Source: Polaribacter sp.
GTDB lineage: Bacteria > Bacteroidota > Bacteroidia > Flavobacteriales > Flavobacteriaceae
Length of the DNA stretch: 22,957 bases
Assembly: GCA_030731695.1 (NCBI GenBank)
Contig: JANQTK010000324.1
Span: forward strand, 1 to 22,957
Reading direction: 5' to 3'
In this document: positions 15,056 to 22,079 of the stretch, in pieces
How positions within the stretch are numbered: position 1 is the stretch's first letter
Layout: each line of letters opens with the position of its first letter
Made by a program: the position numbers and the translations under genes
Notes under the pieces: generated by a model
Database searches by the model: none
The model's input: the letters and a program-made list of their open reading frames with translations, nothing else
What the model was told of the DNA's origin: nothing

Positions 15056-15505
15056 ATGAGTAATTCTTTTGAAAATCAAGAAGTCGTTAAGAAAGTTTTT
15101 ACCTCATACTTAGAAGAAAAAAAACATCGTAAAACGCCTGAACGTTACGCTATACTCCAAGAAATTTATAATGCTGATGAGCATTTTGATATCGAATCTT
15201 TGTATATCAAAATGAAAAATAAAAATTATAGAGTAAGCAGGGCTACACTTTACAACACCATTGATTTGCTATTAGACTGTAATTTGGTGCGAAAACATCA
15301 ATTTGACGGACAATCTATGGCTCGTTACGAAAAAAGTTATTTTGATAAAAATCACGATCACGTAATTTTTACAGATTCTGGCGAAGTAAAAGAATTTTGC
15401 GATCCACGAATTCAAGTCATCAAAAAAACAATTGAAGAAATTTTTGATATCGATATTCAAAATCATTCACTTTATTTTTACGGAACAAAAAAGAAACATT
15501 CTTAA
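15056..15505 (+). CDS. Fur family transcriptional regulator (lacks the structural CxxC)
   Basis: A 149-residue winged-helix repressor of the Fur family, expected to bind DNA as a dimer in response to a metal or peroxide. The recognition helix lies in RVSRATLYNTIDLLLD (59-74), and the dimerisation domain has KNHDHVIFTDSGEV (98-111). Typical Fur reads HDHxICxxCG here; F105 and S108 replace the two cysteines, so the usual structural zinc site is absent or built differently. C115 in EFCDPR remains. The sensory His residues H100 and H102 are kept. Which metal it senses cannot be assigned. It has its own promoter and is 29 bases upstream of purA, so the two are probably one transcript. No classical Fur box was recognised in front of it. 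Confidence 0.9.
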   Translation: MSNSFENQEVVKKVFTSYLEEKKHRKTPERYAILQEIYNADEHFDIESLYIKMKNKNYRVSRATLYNTIDLLLDCNLVRKHQFDGQSMARYEKSYFDKNHDHVIFTDSGEVKEFCDPRIQVIKKTIEEIFDIDIQNHSLYFYGTKKKHS

Positions 15506-15534
15506 AATATATATAAAACAAATTAACACAACTA

Positions 15535-16806
15535 ATGGCAGTAGATTTATTACTAGGATTGCAATGGGGAGATGAAGGAAAAGGTAAAATTGTAGATGTT
15601 TTAACACAAAACTACGATATTATTGCACGTTTTCAAGGAGGACCTAATGCAGGACATACCTTAATTTTTGACGGATTTAAACATGTGTTACATACAATTC
15701 CGTCTGGAATTTTTCATAAAACAGCCATGAATGTTGTTGGAAATGGCGTTGTTATTGATCCTGTAATTTTTAAAAGAGAATTAGAAAATTTAGATAAACA
15801 CAACATAGATTATACTTCAAAATTATTAATTTCTAGAAAAGCACATTTAATTTTACCAACTCATAGATTGTTGGATGCTGCATCAGAAACCGCCAAAGGA
15901 AAAGCTAAAATCGGTTCTACTTTAAAAGGAATTGGCCCTACTTATATGGACAAAACGGGTAGAAATGGAATGCGTGTGGGCGATTTGGAATTAGAAAACT
16001 GGAAAGAAAAATACGATGCTTTAACAGCAAAACACATCAGTATGTTGAATTATTTTGATGTACAAGTTGAGTATAATTTAACAGAATTGGAAGCTGAATT
16101 TTGCAAAGGAATTGACAAATTACGCACACTCGAATTTATTGATAGTGAAGAGTATTTTAGCAATGCCATGAAACAAGGAAAAACTATTTTAGCTGAAGGC
16201 GCTCAAGGCTCTTTGTTAGACATAGATTTTGGAACTTATCCTTTTGTAACTTCTTCTAATACTACAGCTGCAGGCGCTTGTACAGGTTTAGGAGTTGCTC
16301 CAAACAGAATTGGTGAAGTGTATGGAATTTTCAAAGCGTATACAACACGCGTTGGTTCTGGTCCTTTTCCTACAGAATTATTTGATGAAGATGGTGCAAC
16401 AATGGGAAGAGTTGGAAACGAATTTGGTGCAACAACAGGAAGACCAAGACGTTGTGGTTGGTTGGATATAGTCGCTTTAAAATATGCAGTAGACATCAAT
16501 GGAGTTACGCAATTAATGATGATGAAAGGCGATGTTTTATCAGGATTTGAAACGTTAAAAGTTGCCACTTCATACAATTATAAAGGAAAAGAAATTATGC
16601 ATTTACCTTATAATATTGAACCTGAAAATGTATCTGTAAACTATACAGAATTCAAAGGTTGGAATGCTGATTTAACTGGAATGACAACTGCTGAGCAATT
16701 GCCAAAAAATCTATTAGATTATATCGCTTTTATTGAAAAAGAAACAGGTGTTCCTGTAAAAATTGTTTCTGTAGGTCCTGATAGAAAGCAAACTATTTTA
16801 ATGTAA
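15535..16806 (+). CDS. purA: Adenylosuccinate synthetase PurA
   Basis: This catalyses GTP-dependent joining of IMP and aspartate to adenylosuccinate, the first committed step to AMP. At 423 residues it is of standard length. Key parts are the GTP P-loop WGDEGKGK (11-18, with catalytic D13), GGPNAGHT (35-42, with catalytic H41), EGAQGSLLDIDFGTYPFVTS (221-240) and TTGRPRRCGW (300-309). The C-terminal SVGPDRKQTI (412-421) is typical of the guanine-binding end. It follows fur by 29 bases and ends at a bidirectional terminator. The rsh-fur-purA order brings together an alarmone enzyme and an enzyme that ppGpp inhibits in other bacteria; whether that reflects regulation here is inference. Confidence 0.98.
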   Translation: MAVDLLLGLQWGDEGKGKIVDVLTQNYDIIARFQGGPNAGHTLIFDGFKHVLHTIPSGIFHKTAMNVVGNGVVIDPVIFKRELENLDKHNIDYTSKLLISRKAHLILPTHRLLDAASETAKGKAKIGSTLKGIGPTYMDKTGRNGMRVGDLELENWKEKYDALTAKHISMLNYFDVQVEYNLTELEAEFCKGIDKLRTLEFIDSEEYFSNAMKQGKTILAEGAQGSLLDIDFGTYPFVTSSNTTAAGACTGLGVAPNRIGEVYGIFKAYTTRVGSGPFPTELFDEDGATMGRVGNEFGATTGRPRRCGWLDIVALKYAVDINGVTQLMMMKGDVLSGFETLKVATSYNYKGKEIMHLPYNIEPENVSVNYTEFKGWNADLTGMTTAEQLPKNLLDYIAFIEKETGVPVKIVSVGPDRKQTILM

Positions 16807-16827
16807 AAATTACATTTTTATAAAACG

Positions 16828-16858
16828 AAAAGCATCCTTAAAACGGATGCTTTTTTTT
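16828..16858. terminator. Bidirectional terminator between purA and the decarboxylase
   Basis: AAAAGCATCC (16828-16837) pairs perfectly with GGATGCTTTT (16845-16854) around a TTAAAAC loop, with T-runs on both strands. The plus-strand T-tract overlaps the stop codon of the minus-strand decarboxylase (16857-16859). Confidence 0.9.
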
Positions 16859-18284
16859 ATGAATTTATAATTTCTTCCCCAAAAGCCTCACATTGTTCTA
16901 AGGTTTCTTTTACATGTTCAAAAGTGGTATTTGGATTGATCAAACACATTCTAATCACAATTTGATTTTGTAAAATAGTAGTAACCAACAATGCCTCTTT
17001 CGATTCCATCATTTTTGTTGAAATTTTTTGATTCAAAACATCCAACTGTTTTTCATCAAAATGATGATCTAAAGGATGATACCGAAAATTGATAATTGCC
17101 AAATTTGCGGAAGAAATTACCTCCCATTTTGAACTGTTTCTCAAGTAATTTTCAGTTTGTTCTGCTAACTCTATATTATACGAAATAGCCTTTCTAAAAG
17201 CTTGTAATCCAAACGTTTTGATAGACATGTAAAATTTCAAAGCTCTAAAACGTCTTGTCAACTGAATTCCATAATCATAAAAATTAATTTCTGATTCATT
17301 GCCTTCAATGTCTCTCAAATATTCAGGTTTTTCGCTAAAAGTATAACTCAACCAAGATTTATCTTTCACCAACAAACAACCAATTTCATAGGGTTGAAAA
17401 AACCATTTGTGAGGATCAACTGTCAAAGAATCTGCTTTTTCAATTCCGATTAAAGCTATTTTTCCCTTTTCGGATAAAATTGCAGCACCTCCATAAGCGG
17501 CATCAATATGAAACCACAAATTTTCTTGTTCACAAATTGTTGCAATTGCCTCTAAAGGATCAACTGAACCCGTATTTGTGGTGCCTGCAGTGGCAATAAT
17601 ACAAAATGGATTTTTACCTTGTAACTTGTCTTTGGCAATTTCATTTTTTAATTTATTGATACTGATTTTGAATTCATTATCTGTTGGAATAATCCGTATT
17701 TGATCTTTTTGAAAGCCTAAAATTCTGATAGCCTTAATGTTTGATGAATGTGCTTGATCTGATAAATAGATAATTGCATCCGAAAAATTAGTGCCACATT
17801 TTATTCTTCTGGCAGTTGCTAGAGCTGTTAAATTTGCCATGGAACCACCACTTGTAAAAACACCACCTCCTTGTTTTACGGGAAAATTAAAAATTTTCAA
17901 CAACCAATTCATGGTTACAATTTCTAACTCCGCTGCTGCTGGTGATAACATCCATCCTCCTGAAAAAATATTGAACCCAGTTGCCAACGTATCAGCCATG
18001 GTGCTAATAAAATTACTTGGACTTGGCACAAATGAAAATGATTTTGGATGTGTAGAAATGTTTGAATTTGGAATGACATTTTGCATCACAAAGTTTAAAA
18101 CTTGATCTGCTGGCATGCTATTTTCTGGAGCTTCTTGTAAAAAAACAGCATCCATTTCTGTTCTGGTAGCTTTGCTTACAGGTTTTTTTTGATTTACAGA
18201 AGCATAATGTTCTACAATCTCATCTACAATTTTATATCCAAAAGAAGTCATTGCTTCTTTAGTCATTTCAAAGGGTGATTTCAT
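16857..18284 (-). CDS. Group II PLP-dependent amino-acid decarboxylase
   Basis: A fold-type I pyridoxal-phosphate enzyme of the aromatic-amino-acid/glutamate decarboxylase group, removing the alpha-carboxyl of an amino acid to give an amine. At 475 residues the length fits AADC. Visible residues are STHPKSFSFVPS (77-88, substrate loop), FTSGGSMANL (143-152, phosphate binding), H179 in SDQAHSS (stacks on PLP), D261 in FHIDAAYGG (pyridine nitrogen) and the Schiff-base K293 in TVDPHKWFF. The substrate (Trp, Tyr, Phe, DOPA or another) cannot be told; in flavobacteria such genes are usually unassigned. The gene is convergent with purA and divergent from the ric-like gene, with a spacing-perfect candidate promoter at 18302-18331. 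The ATG at 18282-18284 gives a normal N-terminus. Confidence 0.92.
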   Translation of the reverse strand: MKSPFEMTKEAMTSFGYKIVDEIVEHYASVNQKKPVSKATRTEMDAVFLQEAPENSMPADQVLNFVMQNVIPNSNISTHPKSFSFVPSPSNFISTMADTLATGFNIFSGGWMLSPAAAELEIVTMNWLLKIFNFPVKQGGGVFTSGGSMANLTALATARRIKCGTNFSDAIIYLSDQAHSSNIKAIRILGFQKDQIRIIPTDNEFKISINKLKNEIAKDKLQGKNPFCIIATAGTTNTGSVDPLEAIATICEQENLWFHIDAAYGGAAILSEKGKIALIGIEKADSLTVDPHKWFFQPYEIGCLLVKDKSWLSYTFSEKPEYLRDIEGNESEINFYDYGIQLTRRFRALKFYMSIKTFGLQAFRKAISYNIELAEQTENYLRNSSKWEVISSANLAIINFRYHPLDHHFDEKQLDVLNQKISTKMMESKEALLVTTILQNQIVIRMCLINPNTTFEHVKETLEQCEAFGEEIINS

Positions 18285-18301
18285 GGTGTTGTATTAGACT
18301 A

Positions 18302-18331
18302 CAAAGAAAAAAATATGAAAAACTTTAGCAA
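18302..18331 (-). promoter_or_regulatory. Candidate promoter of the decarboxylase gene
   Basis: On the minus strand TTG (18329-18331) is followed after 19 bases by TTTCTTTG (18302-18309), one base away from TAnnTTTG. It ends 17 bases before the ATG. The FNR-like repeat lies immediately upstream of the TTG. Confidence 0.42.
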
Positions 18332-18332
18332 C

Positions 18333-18344
18333 TGATAAATATCA
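18333..18344. promoter_or_regulatory. FNR/CRP-like inverted repeat TGAT-N4-ATCA
   Basis: TGATAAATATCA matches the core of the FNR site TTGAT-N4-ATCAA except for the outermost bases (C and T here). It sits between the divergent decarboxylase and ric-like genes. Its centre is about 42 bases upstream of the transcription start predicted from the CAAATTTG element, the class II activator position. Confidence 0.3.
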
Positions 18345-18367
18345 TTTTTTTAATTGAAATAATGAAA

Positions 18368-18375
18368 CAAATTTG
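18368..18375 (+). promoter_or_regulatory. Candidate -7 element of the ric-like gene
   Basis: CAAATTTG matches TAnnTTTG except at its first base. It lies inside the longest open frame, 20 bases before the ATG at 18395, supporting that shorter start. Confidence 0.3.
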
Positions 18376-18394
18376 CAAAGTAAACTATGATCTT

Positions 18395-19123
18395 ATGAAT
18401 AATTTAAACTCAAAAACCGTTATTGACTTTATGGTTGAAAATATTGCAGCTGCTGAAGTCTTTCAAAAATATGGCATTAATTATTCAAACAATAGTAATT
18501 GTACTATTTCCTTGCAAAATCTTTGTCAAAGACATCATTTGCAATACGATGAAATTATAAAGGAATTGAATTCTTTGAAAGGAAAAGTACCTTATTTAAA
18601 GAATTATAATGTGTGGGATTTAGATTTGCTGATTACTTTTTTAATAGAAATTGACCATCCATTTAAAAAAGACAACATTATTTTTGTTGAAAAATTAGCA
18701 AATAAAATTCTTGAAATTCATGGCAAACAACTCTCTGAAGTTGAAGAACTAGCTTCACTAATCCAAAAAATTGCAATTGAAATTCAATATCATATCAATA
18801 TTGAAGAGAAAACATTATTTCCTTACATTTTATTTTTGAATTCGCCTGAAAAATATCCTCAAAACGCTTTAAGTAAAAAACCTTTTTTGAACGATATTTT
18901 AATAAATTTAGATAAGCAGCATAAATCTTTTTGTAGTTTATGGAATCAAATAAAAGAACATACAAACCACTATCAATTGTATGCAGATATTGATAATAAT
19001 TTTAAATTGTTACTATACAAACTAAAACAATTTGAAGAAAAATTACACAATCATATTCATATAGAAAACAATATTCTTTTTCCTAAAGCCCTAGAATTAG
19101 AAAAAAACTATTTACAAAGCTAA
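18395..19123 (+). CDS. Iron-sulfur cluster repair di-iron protein, Ric/ScdA/YtfE-like
   Basis: Ric proteins repair iron-sulfur clusters damaged by nitric oxide or oxidants, using a non-haem di-iron centre in a hemerythrin-like bundle. In the 242-residue form the ligands fall at H88, H133, E137, H176, H220 and E224. The spacings 45, 4, 44 and 4 equal those of E. coli YtfE as I recall them (H84, H129, E133, H160, H204, E208), with a longer middle loop. The N-terminal ScdA domain is present (SKTVIDFMVENIAAAEVFQK), but the usual FCC motif is replaced by NYSNN, so both cysteines are missing. The frame also opens at an ATG at 18362, adding MKQICKVNYDL. I prefer 18395 because homologues start there and a -7-like element lies inside the extension. 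The gene is divergent from the decarboxylase. Confidence 0.85.
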   Translation: MNNLNSKTVIDFMVENIAAAEVFQKYGINYSNNSNCTISLQNLCQRHHLQYDEIIKELNSLKGKVPYLKNYNVWDLDLLITFLIEIDHPFKKDNIIFVEKLANKILEIHGKQLSEVEELASLIQKIAIEIQYHINIEEKTLFPYILFLNSPEKYPQNALSKKPFLNDILINLDKQHKSFCSLWNQIKEHTNHYQLYADIDNNFKLLLYKLKQFEEKLHNHIHIENNILFPKALELEKNYLQS

Positions 19124-19173
19124 GGGTTTTTAAAAAATAACTTTTCATTATCAACTAGCGGATTTCTTTTCAT

Positions 19174-19181
19174 TATTTTTG
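19174..19181 (+). promoter_or_regulatory. -7 promoter element of the ostA-aminotransferase pair
   Basis: TATTTTTG is an exact TAnnTTTG match ending 16 bases before the TTG start codon at 19198. No TTG with normal -33 spacing is seen. Confidence 0.45.
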
Positions 19182-19197
19182 CCTCAAAATTATCATT

Positions 19198-20820
19198 TTG
19201 AAAAGACTTTTAGTATCATTTTTAATATTCTTCTCAGTCATTTCTTTTTCGCAAGAAAAGAAAAAACTTACCTATAAAGCTGAAATTCAAGAGGTAAATG
19301 ATGAGAAATTTCCTGGAGCCAATATTTTGATTGGGAATGTAAAAATGATTCATGATGGTGTTGAACTTACTTGTCAGCAAGCCTTGTATTATCAAAAACA
19401 AAATTTTTTCAAAGCTTTTGGAAATGTTTTTATCAAGCAAGGAGATACAATAACACAAACTAGTGATTATGCTGATTATGATGCAAACTCAAAACAAGCA
19501 CTTTCTTGGGGAAAAGTCGTGTTGAAAGATCCAACTATGACACTTACAACTGACACTTTACAGTTTGATAGAATCAATCAAAAGTTGTATTACAAAACGA
19601 ATGGAACTATCAAAGATGCCACAAATACGCTTAAAAGCAGAGTTGGTAATTATTATTTAGAAACTAAAAAATTTATTGCTACAACTAGAGTGACTGTTGT
19701 AAACCCAGAGCATCACTTGGAAACCAATCATTTAGATTATTATACAGATACTGGTTTGGCCTATTTATACGGACCTTCTACAATCACCAATCAACAAAAC
19801 AAAAATAAAATTTATTGCGAACGAGGTTTTTACAATACCAAAACTGATATATCCCACTTTTTAAAAAAAGCTAAAATCTTTTTGAAAGAGCGAACTATAG
19901 AAGGTGATAGTTTATATTATGATAAAAAGCGAGGTTTTGCCTCTGCAACAAACAATATTCGAGTTATTGATACTGTAGAAAATTTTGTATCTAAAGGAAA
20001 TTATGCAGAGTTTTTCGAGAAAAAAGATTCTTTGTTCATCATCAAAAAAGCTGTTGCTATTTCGATTATTGAAAAAGATTCGATGTTTGTGCATGGAGAC
20101 ACACTTTTAGTGACTGGAAAACCAGACAAACGAATTATCAGAACCTTTCATAATGTAAAAATTTTTAAATCGGATTTGCAAGGAAAATGCGATTCTATCT
20201 ACACAAATCAAGAAACTGGATTTACAAAAATGTACAGAAACCCTGTGATTTGGTCTGAACAAAATCAAATTACGGGCGATTCTATTTTCTTGTTATCCAA
20301 TAAAGAAACAAAAAAATTAGATTCTTTAAAAGTTTTTGACAATTCGTTTATCATTTCCAAAGATTCTCTTTCTATCAATGATTTTAATCAAATAAAAGGA
20401 CGGAATATGTTAGGTAAATTTGAAAAAAACAAACTGAGGATGTTGCATGTTTTAGGGAATGCAGAATCCGTCTATTACAACAGAAATGAACAATCACAAA
20501 TTTTAGAAACCATCACTGTTGAAATTTCAAGTAATATTGAATTTGTGCTTGATAATGGAGAAATTGAAACCATTAAATACCTAAACAAATCCGATGGAAA
20601 AACCTATCCTCCATCCAAGTTTCCTGATGATTTAAGTAAATTGAAAGGATTTGTTTGGCGTGAAGAGGAACAACCCAAAACAAAAGATGACATTTTTATC
20701 AATAAAGGTGAAAGAGACACAACTCCAGTCAGAAAAGGAGCTCCTCCAAAAAAAGAGGATAGACTTAATCAAAAAAACGCCTTAAAAAACGATAAAAAGA
20801 CCGATTTAAAAAGCAATTAA
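19198..20820 (+). CDS. OstA/LptA-like periplasmic protein
   Basis: A 540-residue exported protein (signal peptide MKRLLVSFLIFFSVISFS, 1-18) of the OstA family, whose members form beta-jellyroll bridges carrying lipopolysaccharide to the outer membrane. Beta-rich repeats run through the protein, with recurring (G/C)DS(L/I)-type turns: GDSLYYDKKRGFA (236-248), GDTLLVTG (300-307), CDSIYTNQETGF (331-342) and GDSIFLL (360-366). The early part, ANILIGNVKMIHDGVELTCQ (41-60), matches the OstA strand pattern. The last 60 or so residues are a hydrophilic Lys/Pro-rich tail. It is longer than E. coli LptA (about 185), as is usual for the Bacteroidetes type. The start is TTG: no in-frame ATG occurs before residue 50 and the signal peptide needs this start. 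It is co-transcribed with the next gene. Confidence 0.87.
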   Translation: MKRLLVSFLIFFSVISFSQEKKKLTYKAEIQEVNDEKFPGANILIGNVKMIHDGVELTCQQALYYQKQNFFKAFGNVFIKQGDTITQTSDYADYDANSKQALSWGKVVLKDPTMTLTTDTLQFDRINQKLYYKTNGTIKDATNTLKSRVGNYYLETKKFIATTRVTVVNPEHHLETNHLDYYTDTGLAYLYGPSTITNQQNKNKIYCERGFYNTKTDISHFLKKAKIFLKERTIEGDSLYYDKKRGFASATNNIRVIDTVENFVSKGNYAEFFEKKDSLFIIKKAVAISIIEKDSMFVHGDTLLVTGKPDKRIIRTFHNVKIFKSDLQGKCDSIYTNQETGFTKMYRNPVIWSEQNQITGDSIFLLSNKETKKLDSLKVFDNSFIISKDSLSINDFNQIKGRNMLGKFEKNKLRMLHVLGNAESVYYNRNEQSQILETITVEISSNIEFVLDNGEIETIKYLNKSDGKTYPPSKFPDDLSKLKGFVWREEEQPKTKDDIFINKGERDTTPVRKGAPPKKEDRLNQKNALKNDKKTDLKSN

Positions 20821-20823
20821 TCA

Positions 20824-22002
20824 TTGAAATCAGATTTTTTTACATACCAAGCACAAACATCTCCTCATCCTTTGGCTATTGAAATTTCGCATGCAAAAGG
20901 AAGCTATATTTATGGAAAAGATGGAAAAAAATACCTTGATTTTGTAGCTGGAGTTTCTGCCAATAGTTTGGGACACAATCATCCAAAAGTTACAGAAGCC
21001 ATTAAAAATCAATTAGATGCGTATACACATGTAATGGTTTATGGTGAATTTATTCAGCAACCTCAAGTAGATTTGTGCAAGCATTTAGCTGCTACTTTTC
21101 CGATTGAAAACACGGCTGTTTATATTACCAATTCAGGAACAGAAGCTACTGAAGGTGCTATAAAATTAGCCAAAAGAGTAACTAAAAGAGCTGAAATTAT
21201 TGCTGCAAAGCAATCGTATCATGGAAATACGCAGGGTTCTATGAGTGTTTCTGGTGTGGAAAAACAAAATCAAGTATTTAGACCTTTGATTCCTGGAATT
21301 CGATTTATTACTTTTAATGAAGAAGCTGAAATAGCATGTATTACTGAGCAAACTGCTGCAGTAATTTTAGAAACTATTCAAGGTGGTGCAGGTTTTATAG
21401 AACCAACAAACGGATATTTTACGAAAGTAAAAAAACGTTGTGAAGAAGTAGGTGCTTTGTTAATTTTAGATGAAATTCAAACTGGAATTGGCAGAACAGG
21501 TACTTTTTGGGGATTTGAAAATTACAATGTAATTCCTGATATTATCATTACAGGAAAAGGTTTGGGTGGAGGCATGCCAATAGGTGCTTTTATTTCGTCT
21601 TTTGAACACATGAGTTTGTTAAAAAACAATCCAAAATTAGGACATATTTCCACATTTGCAGGACATCCTGTAATTGCTGCTGCTGCTAATGCTACACTGA
21701 ATGAAATTTTACACAGCAACATCATGGCTGAATGTTTGCGTAAAGAACAATTATTTCGGACTTATTTGCAACATCCTGCCATCAAAGAAATTCGTGGAAA
21801 AGGATTAATGTTGATTGCCTTATTAGAATCACCTGAATTGGCTGCCAACGTAATTTATAAATGCTTAGACAAAGGATTGATTTTATTCTTTTTATTGTTT
21901 GAAGGTAGTGCTTTACGTATCACGCCTCCCCTTACGATTTCTGATGAAGAAATAAAATTAGGCTGTGAAATCATTCTGGATACACTTAATGAAATAGCAT
22001 AA
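20824..22002 (+). CDS. Class III PLP-dependent aminotransferase (acetylornithine/ornithine type)
   Basis: A cytoplasmic class III (omega) aminotransferase that transfers an amino group between an amine or omega-amino acid and a keto acid; the exact substrate is not determinable. The 392 residues carry NSGTEATEGAIKLAK (103-117), YHGNTQGS (132-139), LILDEIQTGIGRTG (213-226, with D216 contacting PLP), the Schiff-base K245 in ITGKGLGGGMPIGAF and T277 in STFAGHP. The start must be TTG at 20824: a TAA stop lies only one triplet upstream in the same frame, and the first internal Met is residue 71, past the conserved N-terminus. It follows ostA by 3 bases, one transcript. Genome annotations usually call such proteins aspartate aminotransferase family protein. 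Confidence 0.92.
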   Translation: MKSDFFTYQAQTSPHPLAIEISHAKGSYIYGKDGKKYLDFVAGVSANSLGHNHPKVTEAIKNQLDAYTHVMVYGEFIQQPQVDLCKHLAATFPIENTAVYITNSGTEATEGAIKLAKRVTKRAEIIAAKQSYHGNTQGSMSVSGVEKQNQVFRPLIPGIRFITFNEEAEIACITEQTAAVILETIQGGAGFIEPTNGYFTKVKKRCEEVGALLILDEIQTGIGRTGTFWGFENYNVIPDIIITGKGLGGGMPIGAFISSFEHMSLLKNNPKLGHISTFAGHPVIAAAANATLNEILHSNIMAECLRKEQLFRTYLQHPAIKEIRGKGLMLIALLESPELAANVIYKCLDKGLILFFLLFEGSALRITPPLTISDEEIKLGCEIILDTLNEIA

Positions 22003-22009
22003 AATAAAA

Positions 22010-22044
22010 AAACCTAATATACTTATTGATAAGTAATTAGGTTT
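22010..22044. terminator. Bidirectional terminator between the aminotransferase and guaB
   Basis: An outer stem AAACCTAAT (22010-22018) with ATTAGGTTT (22036-22044) encloses an inner stem ACTTA (22021-22025) with TAAGT (22030-22034). On the minus strand a long T-run follows (A-tract from 22005), so it terminates guaB well; the plus-strand tail is weaker. Confidence 0.78.
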
Positions 22045-22079
22045 ATTTATATAAAGTATTATTTTAACAAAGTGTACTC

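Noticed and set aside
16236..16577. 113-codon open frame antisense to purA
   Set aside because: It overlaps the conserved core of purA completely; its length is a by-product of codon bias.
17791..18105. 104-codon open frame antisense to the decarboxylase
   Set aside because: It lies wholly within the PLP enzyme gene and has no recognisable domain or start context.
20818..20826. ostA-aminotransferase as a fused gene broken by a nonsense mutation
   Set aside because: One half is an exported periplasmic protein and the other a cytoplasmic PLP enzyme; both are complete, so two adjacent genes is the simpler reading.
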